Shown: positions 1 through 7,788 of the stretch, one piece after another
Position numbering within the stretch: position 1 is the stretch's first letter
Layout: every line of letters begins with the position of its first letter
From: Acidocella sp.
GTDB lineage: Bacteria > Pseudomonadota > Alphaproteobacteria > Acetobacterales > Acetobacteraceae
DNA: 35,506 nt
Assembly: GCA_026224875.1 (NCBI GenBank)
Contig: JAMFRU010000104.1
Coordinates: 1-35,506 of the forward strand
Direction of reading: 5' to 3'
Made by a program: the position numbers and the translations under genes
Notes under the pieces: model-generated
The model's input: only the letters and a program-made list of their open reading frames with translations
Database searches by the model: none
What the model was told of the DNA's origin: nothing

Positions 1-121
1 CAGCGACATCATCAAAGCAAGACCCAAACCAACCCATTCAGCCTCTCCAAATTGAGAAGCCAAATCAGAATCAATGTGAAGCCGTGCCGCAAGAGCCAGG
101 AAAAATCCTAATGCGATTCCC
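1..121 (-). other. Partial open frame, membrane-protein-like, cut by window edge
   Basis: The minus strand is open for 40 codons from about 121 to the window edge and reads as two hydrophobic stretches around a polar segment (GIALGFFLALAARL, then HIDSDLASQFGEAEW, then VGLGLALMMSL). A GRRG just before the first stretch recalls the cytoplasmic loops of MFS transporters. No start codon is visible, and the frame differs from that of the exporter gene ending at 137, so this could be an internal or 3' remnant of another membrane gene. The segment is visibly richer in A+T than the next genes. The identification is weak; a chance open frame is possible. Confidence 0.25.
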
Positions 122-136
122 CTGCGGCCGGGCTGC

Positions 137-1354
137 CTAGCGCGGCGCCGGAGAGCGGTGCAGCCTGTGTGCCAGAGCGTACACTGCCACGATGGCGGCG
201 GCAAAACCGGAGGTGGCGCCGATGCCCAGGCCCCAGCGGGGGCCGAGATGGTCGGCGACCCAGCCGGTAAGGGGGGCGCCGATGGGGGTGCCGCCAAGGG
301 CGATGCCGATGCGCATGGCCATGACGCGGCCGCGCATGGCGGGCGGGGTGGTGAGCTGCATGAGGCTGTTGGTGGCGTTGGTGAAAGTGAGGGCCGCCAC
401 GCCGATGATGACGAGGGTGGCAGCGAACATCCAGTAGTTCCAGGCGAGCATGGCAAAAGTGAAGCCGAGGCCGAATACAGTCGAGCCGATGAGCAGGAAT
501 GAGAACCGGGGCTGGCGGCCGGCGCCGAGCAGGGCGCCGGACATGGTGCCGATGGCCATGATCGAGGACAGCAGGCCGTAGCTTCTGGCATTGGCATGGA
601 ACACGCCGACGGCCATGGTTGAGACGAAAATGGGGAAATTGAGCCCGAATGTGCCGATGAGGAATAGCATGAGCAGGATGGCGATGAGGTCCGGCCGGCC
701 CCGGACGTAGCGGAAGCCCTCCGTAAAACTGCCTTTGCCGCGTTGCGCCCGGGCGCTTGCCTGCAGCGCGTTTACCCGCAACAGAAAGAGCGAGGCGAGC
801 ACGGCGACGAAGGAAAGCCCGTTGGCGAGAAAAGCCCAGCCGGTGCCGGCCGCGGCGATGGCCAGGCCCGCGACGGCGGGGCCGGCCATGCGGGCACCGT
901 TATAGGAGGCGGAGTTGAGGGCTACCGCGTTGGGCAGGTCGGCATCGCCCACCAGCTCGGCCACAAAAGTCTGGCGCACCGGGGCGTCGAAGGCGGCGGC
1001 GGTGCCGAACAGGAAGGCGAAGAGATAGACGTGCCAGAGCTGCACCAGACCGGTGATGGTGAGCACCCCCAGGATGAGGGCGAGCGTGCCCATGGCGGCC
1101 TGCGTGGCGAGCAGGAGTTTGCGCTGGTTGAAATGGTCGGCGGCAAAGCCGGTCCACGGCAGGAACAGGAGCTGCGGGCCGTATTGTAGCGCCATGACCG
1201 CACCCAGGGCCGAGGCGCTGTGGTGCGTGAGCTGGGTGTAGACCAGCCAGTCTTGGGCTGTGTTCTGCATCCAGGTGCCGATGTTGGAGACCAGCGCGCC
1301 GGCTGCCCAGATGCGGTAGTTTGGATTGCGCAGGGAGCGGAAGAGGCCAGCCAT
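137..1354 (-). CDS. MFS exporter, enterobactin-exporter-like (MFS_3) family
   Basis: A 405-residue inner-membrane protein of the Major Facilitator Superfamily. The N-terminus (residues 1-40: RSLRNPNYRIW, then a glycine-rich helix and a GTWMQNTAQDWLVY stretch) is the hallmark of the MFS_3 'transmembrane secretion effector' group that includes enterobactin/EntS-like and drug exporters. About twelve hydrophobic segments can be followed, with the loop 2-3 motif degenerate (GFAADHFNQRKLLL, near residues 69-82) and a matching GWVADHLGPR in the second half. It is the last gene of an apparent marR-hydrolase-exporter operon: its ATG overlaps the TAA of the upstream hydrolase by one base, so translation is probably coupled. 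Family membership is secure. The substrate is unknown; linkage to MarR suggests efflux of a small aromatic or toxic compound under local repression. Confidence 0.9.
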   Translation of the reverse strand: MAGLFRSLRNPNYRIWAAGALVSNIGTWMQNTAQDWLVYTQLTHHSASALGAVMALQYGPQLLFLPWTGFAADHFNQRKLLLATQAAMGTLALILGVLTITGLVQLWHVYLFAFLFGTAAAFDAPVRQTFVAELVGDADLPNAVALNSASYNGARMAGPAVAGLAIAAAGTGWAFLANGLSFVAVLASLFLLRVNALQASARAQRGKGSFTEGFRYVRGRPDLIAILLMLFLIGTFGLNFPIFVSTMAVGVFHANARSYGLLSSIMAIGTMSGALLGAGRQPRFSFLLIGSTVFGLGFTFAMLAWNYWMFAATLVIIGVAALTFTNATNSLMQLTTPPAMRGRVMAMRIGIALGGTPIGAPLTGWVADHLGPRWGLGIGATSGFAAAIVAVYALAHRLHRSPAPR

Positions 1355-1911
1355 TACCGGGATAGCAAAGCGATGATGTCCTGTGCCGTGCCGGTTTCGC
1401 CTAAGCGGGGGAAGACGCTGTTCAGGCTGTAGTCATGGGCTTCGGGGCGGGTATCGGTCATGGCGTCGGTGGCGAGGGTGACGTTGAAGCCGGCTTCATA
1501 GGCTTGGCGGGCGGTGGATTCGACGCCTGTGCCGGTGGCGACGCCTGTAATTACAACGTGGGTGACGCCGAGGGTTTTAAGTTGGGCTTCGAGGTTGGTG
1601 CTGGCGAAGGCGCCCCAGCTGTATTTTGTCACCGCGATGTCGCCGGGCTGCTGGTTGAGTTCGGGGATGAGGTCGGTCCAGCCAGGGGGGAATTGCGCGG
1701 TGTTGCGCGGAGGGCGTTCCGTGCGGCCCGGGGCGCCGCCGGCGACGTTGACCAGCACGACGGGCAGGCCCCGCTTACGGAAGGCATCGGCCAGGGCGCG
1801 GGACTGCGCGATGACGCCGGCGATGGGGTGGACGACTGGCGAGGACATAAGGCCCTTTTGCAGATCCACCACGATGAGGGCGGTCTGCGGGTCGAGCTTG
1901 GTGAGGGGCAT
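1354..1911 (-). CDS. Isochorismatase-fold hydrolase lacking the catalytic cysteine
   Basis: A 185-residue protein with the isochorismatase/cysteine-hydrolase fold: ALIVVDLQ with Asp16, Lys96 in VTKYSWGAF, and the nucleophile loop GVATGTGVESTARQA (residues 123-137). In amide-cleaving members (nicotinamidase, N-carbamoylsarcosine amidase) the loop reads ATxxCVE; here the Cys position is Gly129. True isochorismatases such as PhzD also lack this Cys and use the Asp with water, so the protein may still be a hydrolase of vinyl-ether type, but classical amidase chemistry is unlikely. An AGGA ribosome site lies 7 bases before the ATG, just downstream of the marR stop. Middle gene of the marR-hydrolase-MFS operon. 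The substrate cannot be told from sequence. Confidence 0.85.
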   Translation of the reverse strand: MPLTKLDPQTALIVVDLQKGLMSSPVVHPIAGVIAQSRALADAFRKRGLPVVLVNVAGGAPGRTERPPRNTAQFPPGWTDLIPELNQQPGDIAVTKYSWGAFASTNLEAQLKTLGVTHVVITGVATGTGVESTARQAYEAGFNVTLATDAMTDTRPEAHDYSLNSVFPRLGETGTAQDIIALLSR

Positions 1912-1922
1912 TGGGAATTCCT

Positions 1923-2354
1923 TTAGCCGGTGATGCGTTTGAGCAATTCGATGGCGGCGGCGAGCTGTGCTTGCTCCTGTGGGGAGAGCTGCGCCTGGAT
2001 GGCGCGGGTAAGAAAATCCTGCCGGGCGGCGCGGCCTTCGCGGATCCAGGTGATGCAGGCTTCCGTGAGGGAGAGCAGGGTCTGGCGGCCATCATGCGGG
2101 TCCGGCGCGCCGGTGAGCATGCCGGCTGCTTCCAGCGGGGCAATGATGGCGCCCATGGATTGCGGACGCATGCCCTCCGCCCGGGCCAGGGCCGAGGCAG
2201 TCATGGGGCCGTCGCGTTCAAGGCGGACGAGCACGGCGATTTGCGATTGTGTGTGTTCACCGGCGCCGGCATGTTCGCGGAGGCGGCGTTTTAACCGGCC
2301 AATGATGGCGCGAAGCTCGCTGGCGATGGTGGCGGGGTCGGGCGGGGTGGTCAT
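1923..2354 (-). CDS. MarR-family transcriptional regulator
   Basis: A 143-residue winged-helix regulator: a helical N-terminus, then TQSQIAVLVRLERDGPMTASALARAEGMRPQSMGAIIAPLEAAGML as the helix-turn-helix region (roughly residues 38-82), a wing containing DPHDGRQTLLSLTEAC, and a C-terminal dimerisation helix. I chose the ATG at 2354 rather than the longer frame back to 2480 because homology to MarR begins here and the extension reads as low-complexity non-coding sequence. It is the first gene of a minus-strand operon with the hydrolase 11 bp downstream. MarR proteins usually repress their own operon and release DNA on binding phenolic ligands; an inverted repeat just upstream (2386-2404) is a possible operator. 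Confidence 0.85.
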   Translation of the reverse strand: MTTPPDPATIASELRAIIGRLKRRLREHAGAGEHTQSQIAVLVRLERDGPMTASALARAEGMRPQSMGAIIAPLEAAGMLTGAPDPHDGRQTLLSLTEACITWIREGRAARQDFLTRAIQAQLSPQEQAQLAAAIELLKRITG

Positions 2355-2385
2355 GCGGGGCGTGTAGCATGTGTTCAGGTAATAT

Positions 2386-2404
2386 GTACAGTTAGACTGT
2401 GTAC
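2386..2404. promoter_or_regulatory. Candidate MarR operator (nested inverted repeats)
   Basis: Between the divergent marR and AAA-ATPase genes lies ACAGT-TAG-ACTGT (2388-2400), a perfect 5+3+5 inverted repeat, overlapped by GTACA ... TGTAC (2386-2390 / 2400-2404). It sits about 32 bp upstream of the marR ATG, where a self-repressing MarR would block RNA polymerase. An AT-rich CATATT on the minus strand next to it could serve as the -10. The operator role is inferred from position and symmetry only. Confidence 0.4.
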
Positions 2405-2460
2405 TTTGCCTGAAGGGTTTTGGGGTGGACCTTGGACGGCTGCTGTGTTGGTCTGGCGGA

Positions 2461-3615
2461 ATGATTACGACACTTGCCATCGCCGGTTACCGGTCTCTGC
2501 GTGATGTTCGCATCGGGCTGGAGCAGTTGAATGTGGTTACCGGGGCGAATGGGAGCGGCAAGTCCAGCCTGTACCGGGCGCTGCGGCTGCTGGCGGATAT
2601 CGCGCAGGGGCGGGTGATCCAGTCGCTGGCGCTGGAGGGCGGGTTGCAGTCCACACTTTGGGCGGGGCCGGAGGCGTTTTCGCGCGGGATGTTGCAGGGT
2701 GTGCAGCCGGTGCAGGGGGTGGCGCGGAAGGGGCCAGTGAGTTTGAAGCTGGGGTTTGCTGGAGAGGATTACGGTTACGCGATCGATCTGGGGTTGCCGC
2801 CGCCGGTGCCGCCTTCGGCGTTTTCGGGTGACCCGGAGATCAAGGCTGAGAGCCTGTGGACCGGTGCTGTGCTGGGGCGCAACAATGTGTTTGCGGAGCG
2901 GGTGGGGCCTTCGGTACGGGTGCGGGATGAGAAGGGGCGCTGGGCCCAGGTGTTTGAGAACCTGGCTGGGTTTGACAGCATGTTGACGCATTGCAGTGAC
3001 CCGCGCGAGGCGCCGGAATTGCTGGCGCTGCGCGAGCGCATGCGCGGCTGGCGATTTTATGATCATTTCCGCACCGATGCGGGGGCACCTGCGCGGGCGC
3101 GGCAGATTGGCACCTATACGCCGGTGCTGGCGAGCGATGGCGCTGATTTTCCGGCGGCGGTGCAGACGATCCGCGAGATTGGTGACGAGGAAGGGTTTGA
3201 TGAGGCGGTGGCGGATGCGTTTCCGGGATCGAAGATCGAGGTTGCGGTTGCGGATGGGTATTTTGAAGTTGTGATGCGCCAGCATGGGTTGCTGCGGCCG
3301 CTGCGGACGGCGGAGCTTTCGGATGGGACGTTGCGGTATCTGCTGCTGGTGACGGCGCTACTGTCGCCGCGGCCGCCGGCGCTGATGATTTTGAATGAAC
3401 CGGAGGCGAGTTTGCATCCAGATTTGTTGCGGCCGCTGGCGCGGTTGATTGCCCGGGCGGCGCGGCGCTCGCAGACGATTGTGGTGTCGCATGCGGATGA
3501 ATTGGTGCTGGCGCTGACGGGGGAGGCGGGGAAGCGGATATTGTTGGCGAAGAGACTGGGGGAGACGTTGGTGGAGGGGGATGAGCTGCCCGGCTGGCAA
3601 TGGCCGGTGCGGTGA
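2461..3615 (+). CDS. AAA family ATPase, RecF/SMC-like (AAA_21)
   Basis: A 384-residue ABC/SMC-head type ATPase. Residues 1-40 give the classic opening (TTLAIAGYRSLRDV followed by Walker A GANGSGKSS at 28-36). Near the C-terminus are a signature-like ELSDGTLRYLLL, Walker B ALMILNEPEASLHPDLL and an H-loop-like VVSHADEL. The usual DEPE of Walker B is NEPE here, a mild deviation. The size and the absence of a long coiled coil fit the single-gene predicted ATPases (COG4637-like) rather than SMC or an OLD nuclease, and no TOPRIM domain is visible. I prefer the ATG at 2461 over the upstream GTG at 2425 because the family starts at this beta strand. No partner gene adjoins it, so the role (repair, defence, other) stays open. 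Confidence 0.85.
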   Translation: MITTLAIAGYRSLRDVRIGLEQLNVVTGANGSGKSSLYRALRLLADIAQGRVIQSLALEGGLQSTLWAGPEAFSRGMLQGVQPVQGVARKGPVSLKLGFAGEDYGYAIDLGLPPPVPPSAFSGDPEIKAESLWTGAVLGRNNVFAERVGPSVRVRDEKGRWAQVFENLAGFDSMLTHCSDPREAPELLALRERMRGWRFYDHFRTDAGAPARARQIGTYTPVLASDGADFPAAVQTIREIGDEEGFDEAVADAFPGSKIEVAVADGYFEVVMRQHGLLRPLRTAELSDGTLRYLLLVTALLSPRPPALMILNEPEASLHPDLLRPLARLIARAARRSQTIVVSHADELVLALTGEAGKRILLAKRLGETLVEGDELPGWQWPVR

Positions 3616-3655
3616 TGGGGAAGGATGGCGGATTCCGCTGCGCTCCATCCGCCCG

Positions 3656-6196
3656 TTAGAGGGGGAGTTTGGCTTCCATGATGTCGGGTTCGTCGGGGGT
3701 GCGGTGGAGCGAAAAGCCGAGGCGTTGGATGAAGGTACGCATGGGGGCGTTGTCGGCGAGGATTTGGCCTTGGATGGCCTCTACGTTTTTGGTTCGGGCC
3801 CAGGCGATGATTTGTTGCATTAATGCTGTGCCGAGGCCGAGACCCTTGGCTGCGGGGGCGACCAGTACGGCGAATTCGGCGGATTTGCCGTCGGTGTCGT
3901 TGCGCACCAGGCGGGCGACGCCCCAGGTGGCGCCGGATTCCGAATGTTTGGCGATGAAGGCGATTTCGCGGCGGTAGTCGACGTCGCACATGCGGGTGAT
4001 CTGCTCGGTGGTCAGGGATTTTACCGTGGAGAAGAAGCGGTAGCGCATGTCCTCGGGCGAGATGTGGGACATCATTTCTGTATGGGCGTCGGCATCTTCG
4101 GGGCGGATCGGGCGGATCAGGAAGTTTTGGCCCTTGGCTTCGTATGCGGTGAGCAGCTCGCTGGGGTAGGGGGTGATGATGGGCGATGCGCGCTGCTCAC
4201 CCGGCGGGCGCAGGATGATGCGCGCGCTGGCGGCGATCGCACCTTGGGCGTTGGCGAAAATCGGGTCGAGGTCGAAAAATTCGATGGCGGGCGTGTCGAG
4301 GATGAGCTGGCTGGTTTGCACGAGCATGGCGGCTATGGCGTCTTCATCGGCCGCGGGCTGGCCGCGATAGGCGGCGAGGGATGGGGCTACGGAAGAACGG
4401 CGGATGAGGGCGCGGGCGAGGGCGAGGTTGAGGGGCGGGAGTTCGGCGGTGAGGTACGAGATGTTGTCGGGATCACCGCCGCCGGGGCCGAAAGCGATGA
4501 GGGGTCCGAGGACCGGGTGATCGCTCACGCGGATGCGCAGCATGGTGCCGCGCGGGGCGCGGGCTTGCACCACGAAACCGGCCGGGCCGGTGGTTTTGCC
4601 CTGCTGTTCCAGCCTGGCGAGGATGGCGCGGGCGGCGTCGTGGACGGCGGCGGCATCCGGCAGATCGAGCACCACGGAGCCGGTTAGCAGATGGGTGGGC
4701 ACATCGGGGTGCGATAGTTTCAGGACCGCGGGAAAACCCAATGTGTTGGCGGCGTGGGCGGCGTCGTCGGGCGTGGTGACGTGCTTACTCGGCAGGGTGC
4801 TGATGTTGTAGGCGCTGGCGATGGCCAGGGCTTCGTTTTGTACGAGTTGTGTTTGCCCGGCGGCGCGGGCAGCGGCGATGCGGGTGGCCACACCGGCGCG
4901 GTCTGGCGTGATTTCCAGCACGGTGGCATCGGGCAGTTCGCGCGCGGCGGCGCGGTTGGCGCGGTTGCGGAGCAAATGGCGGAAACCGGCGATGGCGGAT
5001 TCGGGGGTGTCGAAACAGGCAAGGCGCGCCTGGCTGAGTTTGTGGCGGTGACGCAGGCCGGCAGCTTCGCCCATGGCTGCAAGCAGCAGCGGGATTTTCA
5101 CGGTTTTGGCGCAGGCGATCAGTGTCTCGATCGCGGCGTCGCCTTCGTTGTCCTGCGGGGCGTGGATAACCAGGATGCCGCCGACCTCGGGCGCTGCGGA
5201 GAGCATGGCCGCGGTGTTGGCGAGCTGGGTGGGCTCCTTGCCGGTGAAGATGGGGGCGGCGGGGGCTGGCGCGGCAATGATCATGCTGAGTACGCGGATT
5301 GTTTCGGGCGACAGTGTCGCCAGGGTCAGGCCGGAGCGCAAAGCTTCGTCGGCGGCGAGGCGGCCGATGGCGATGGAGTTGGTGATGATGGCCAAAGTGT
5401 CGGTGCGGGCGGGTTTTACGCGGGTGAGGGTTTCGGCGGCGGCCAGGAATTCGCTGATGGAGTTGGTGAGGAGCACGCCGGCGCGGGCCAAAGCTGCTTC
5501 CAGCGTGCCGGGGATGCCGCCGGCGCCGCGCAGGTGCATGCCCGGCGCGATGGCGACGACCGGGCGCAGCCGGGCCGCGGCGCGGGCGGCGGAGAAGAAG
5601 GTTTGCGGGTCTCGCAGGCGGTCTATCTCGATCATTATGGCGGCGGTGCCGGGGTGGCGGGAGAAATGGTCGAGGACCAGGCCGAAGCCCATGTCGGCAT
5701 TGCCGCCGATGCCCAGGATATGGCTGAAGCCGACGGCGTTGGGGACGGCCCAATCTATGACGGTGCGGGCGATGGAGGAGGATTGGCCGACGAAGGCGAC
5801 ACGGCCGCGCGGTGGCATGAGGGTGAAGGGGGTGGCGTTGAGGCAGGTGCCGGGCAGCATCAGGCCGAAGGAATTGGGGCCGAGGGTGCGTAGGCCGGCG
5901 GCGCGGGCCATGGGCCCCAGGTTTTGCACGCCGTGCGAGAGGACGATGGCGCCGCGCGCACCCATGCGGGCGTGGCGTTGGAGGGCAGCTGCGATGTGTT
6001 CGGGGGCGTCGGCCAGGAGGGCGAGGTCGGCGTTGGGGATTTCGGCGTCGTCGGTGCCGATGGGGCCGGAGAAACCGCCGGCGCGTAGGTTTGCCAGAAT
6101 TTGCTGGCCTAAGGCGGTGCTGGTGCCGCTAAGACTGAGGCTTTCCGGGTTGAACAGCCGGGCGGGGTCGAATTGGCGTTTGGCAGGTACAGTCAT
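3656..6196 (-). CDS. Pat-like protein: acyl-CoA synthetase (NDP-forming) halves fused to GNAT acetyltransferase
   Basis: An 846-residue protein in three parts: a CoA-binding and ligase region (about residues 10-470), an ATP-grasp region (about 480-680) and a C-terminal GNAT domain (about 692-846, acetyl-CoA loop AAKGLGLGTALM). This is the layout of bacterial lysine acetyltransferases Pat/YfiQ/Pka, which acetylate enzymes such as acetyl-CoA synthetase. In active ADP-forming acyl-CoA synthetases a catalytic His sits in SHTG; here the position reads GIPG (residues 227-230), so the synthetase half is probably a sensor, as in Pat. The ATG at 6196 is chosen over an upstream extension to 6397 because GGAGG lies 6 bases before it and a -10/-35 pair follows upstream. 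Target proteins cannot be read from sequence. Confidence 0.85.
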   Translation of the reverse strand: MTVPAKRQFDPARLFNPESLSLSGTSTALGQQILANLRAGGFSGPIGTDDAEIPNADLALLADAPEHIAAALQRHARMGARGAIVLSHGVQNLGPMARAAGLRTLGPNSFGLMLPGTCLNATPFTLMPPRGRVAFVGQSSSIARTVIDWAVPNAVGFSHILGIGGNADMGFGLVLDHFSRHPGTAAIMIEIDRLRDPQTFFSAARAAARLRPVVAIAPGMHLRGAGGIPGTLEAALARAGVLLTNSISEFLAAAETLTRVKPARTDTLAIITNSIAIGRLAADEALRSGLTLATLSPETIRVLSMIIAAPAPAAPIFTGKEPTQLANTAAMLSAAPEVGGILVIHAPQDNEGDAAIETLIACAKTVKIPLLLAAMGEAAGLRHRHKLSQARLACFDTPESAIAGFRHLLRNRANRAAARELPDATVLEITPDRAGVATRIAAARAAGQTQLVQNEALAIASAYNISTLPSKHVTTPDDAAHAANTLGFPAVLKLSHPDVPTHLLTGSVVLDLPDAAAVHDAARAILARLEQQGKTTGPAGFVVQARAPRGTMLRIRVSDHPVLGPLIAFGPGGGDPDNISYLTAELPPLNLALARALIRRSSVAPSLAAYRGQPAADEDAIAAMLVQTSQLILDTPAIEFFDLDPIFANAQGAIAASARIILRPPGEQRASPIITPYPSELLTAYEAKGQNFLIRPIRPEDADAHTEMMSHISPEDMRYRFFSTVKSLTTEQITRMCDVDYRREIAFIAKHSESGATWGVARLVRNDTDGKSAEFAVLVAPAAKGLGLGTALMQQIIAWARTKNVEAIQGQILADNAPMRTFIQRLGFSLHRTPDEPDIMEAKLPL

Positions 6197-6215
6197 GCTG
6201 GCCTCCGTTATCCCC

Positions 6216-6244
6216 ATTATACACAAGTGAGGGCGCGATGTTAC
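6216..6244 (-). promoter_or_regulatory. Sigma70-type promoter for the Pat-like gene
   Basis: On the minus strand TATAAT (6216-6221, perfect, preceded by TGTG like an extended -10) lies 17 bp after GTAACA (6239-6244, four of six matches to TTGACA). It is about 20 bp upstream of the ATG at 6196 and the GGAGG site. Seen directly in sequence; activity inferred. Confidence 0.6.
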
Positions 6245-6293
6245 GGTGGCTGCGCTGGCGTGTGGGTGGCAGTTCGGGCTAAGAAAACCGATC

Positions 6294-7781
6294 ATGAATT
6301 CGATTGAACCCTTGCCGTTTGGCCTGTCGCAGCGTCTGCCCCCCAGCAATACCCAGGCCGAACAGGCGCTGCTGGGCGCGTTGCTGGCCAATAACAAAGC
6401 CTATGACCGGATTTCCGAGTTTCTGGCCGCCGAGCATTTTGCCGACCCGGTGCATGGGCGGATTTACACAGCCATTCAGCGCCGCTGTGAGGCCGGGCAG
6501 ATTGCCGATGCGGTGACCCTGCGCGGTGAGTTCGAGCATAATGGCGCGCTCGATGAAGTGGGGGGCACGGCGTATCTGGCGCAGCTGCTCTCGGCGATGG
6601 TCGGGATTATCAATGCTGGCGATTATGGGCGGGTGATCCGCGACGCCTGGGTGCGGCGCCAGTTGATCGATGTCGGCGAGGTGATGGTGAACCGCGCCTA
6701 TGGTGCAGACCCGGAGCTGGACGGGGGAGATCAGATCGAGGCGGCGGAGCAGGTGTTGTTTGACCTGGCCACCCGCGGCGGCAATGGCGAGGGCAAGGGG
6801 ATTACGTTTGAGAAGGCGCTGACGATTGCCATCGATTTGGCCTCGCAGGCGTTTAAAAACCAGGGTTCGGTGTCGGGGTTGGATACCGGATTGCGGGATT
6901 TGAATAAGCGGACCGGCGGGTTGCATAAATCCGATTTGATTATTCTGGCCGGGCGGCCGGGTATGGGTAAAACAGCGCTGGCAACGAAGATTGCCTTTGG
7001 TGCGGCCAAGGCGATGCTGGCGAATGCCAGGGTGGACAACCCCAACGCCATGCCCAAGCAATGCGTGGCGATTTTCTCGCTGGAAATGAGCTCGGATCAG
7101 CTGGCGACTCGTTTGTTGGCGGAAGAGGCGCGGGTGTCGGCGGATAAGATCCGGCGTGGCGAGATTTCGACGCGGGATTTTGATAATTTCGTGAAGGTGA
7201 GCCGGGAGATTTCCGAAATCCCTCTGATTATTGACGACACGCCGGCGATTACGCTCTCGGCTTTGCGCACGCGCTGCCGGCGGTTGCAGCGAACCAATGG
7301 GCTGGGGCTGATCGTGGTGGATTATCTGCAGCTGATGCGCCCGGCGGCGGGGACCAAGCCTGAGAGCCGCGTGCAGGAGATCAGTCAAATAACGCAGGGG
7401 CTCAAAGCTATTGCCAAGGAATTGGCGGTGCCGGTGATCGCGCTCTCGCAGTTGTCGCGTCAGGTGGAAAACCGTGAGGACAAGCGGCCGCAGCTGGCGG
7501 ATTTGCGTGAATCCGGCTCGATCGAGCAGGATGCGGATATGGTTATGTTCATCTATCGTGACGAATATTATCTGCAGCAGCGGGAGCCGAAAATCACCGC
7601 CTTCGACCGGGATGATAAATACCAGGAGGCGATGGAGAAGTGGAAGTCTGACATGCAGGCGGTGTACCAGAAGGCCGAGTTGATTCTGGCCAAGCAAAGG
7701 CATGGTCCGACGGGTAAGATTGATCTGTTCTTCCAGGGCGAGTTCACGCTGTTTGCCGATCTCGATACGATCCACGAATGA
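6294..7781 (+). CDS. dnaB: Replicative DNA helicase DnaB
   Basis: A 495-residue hexameric helicase that unwinds DNA at the replication fork. The N-terminal helical domain is clear (PPSNTQAEQALLGALLANN..., residues 17-120), followed by the linker and the RecA-like motor with Walker A GRPGMGKT (220-227), the motif CVAIFSLEMSSDQLATR, Walker B LIVVDYLQLM (about 336-345) and the ALSQLSRQVENR / DLRESGSIEQDADMV motifs. Length and motif order are those of a complete chromosomal DnaB. I start at ATG 6294 (MNSIEPLPFG) because DnaB proteins begin shortly before PPxNxxAE; the frame upstream to 6246 overlaps the divergent promoter region. No intein is present. alr follows after 7 bp. Confidence 0.97.
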   Translation: MNSIEPLPFGLSQRLPPSNTQAEQALLGALLANNKAYDRISEFLAAEHFADPVHGRIYTAIQRRCEAGQIADAVTLRGEFEHNGALDEVGGTAYLAQLLSAMVGIINAGDYGRVIRDAWVRRQLIDVGEVMVNRAYGADPELDGGDQIEAAEQVLFDLATRGGNGEGKGITFEKALTIAIDLASQAFKNQGSVSGLDTGLRDLNKRTGGLHKSDLIILAGRPGMGKTALATKIAFGAAKAMLANARVDNPNAMPKQCVAIFSLEMSSDQLATRLLAEEARVSADKIRRGEISTRDFDNFVKVSREISEIPLIIDDTPAITLSALRTRCRRLQRTNGLGLIVVDYLQLMRPAAGTKPESRVQEISQITQGLKAIAKELAVPVIALSQLSRQVENREDKRPQLADLRESGSIEQDADMVMFIYRDEYYLQQREPKITAFDRDDKYQEAMEKWKSDMQAVYQKAELILAKQRHGPTGKIDLFFQGEFTLFADLDTIHE

Positions 7782-7788
7782 GTGATTT

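Noticed and set aside
2392-3989. Minus-strand frames of about 295 codons over the AAA ATPase
   Set aside because: Arg/Pro/His-rich shadows; the plus strand has clear Walker motifs.
4754-6230. Long plus-strand frames (up to 385 codons) opposite the Pat-like gene
   Set aside because: Gly/Ala/Asp- or Arg/Ala-rich shadows of the minus-strand coding frame, no ribosome site or domain.
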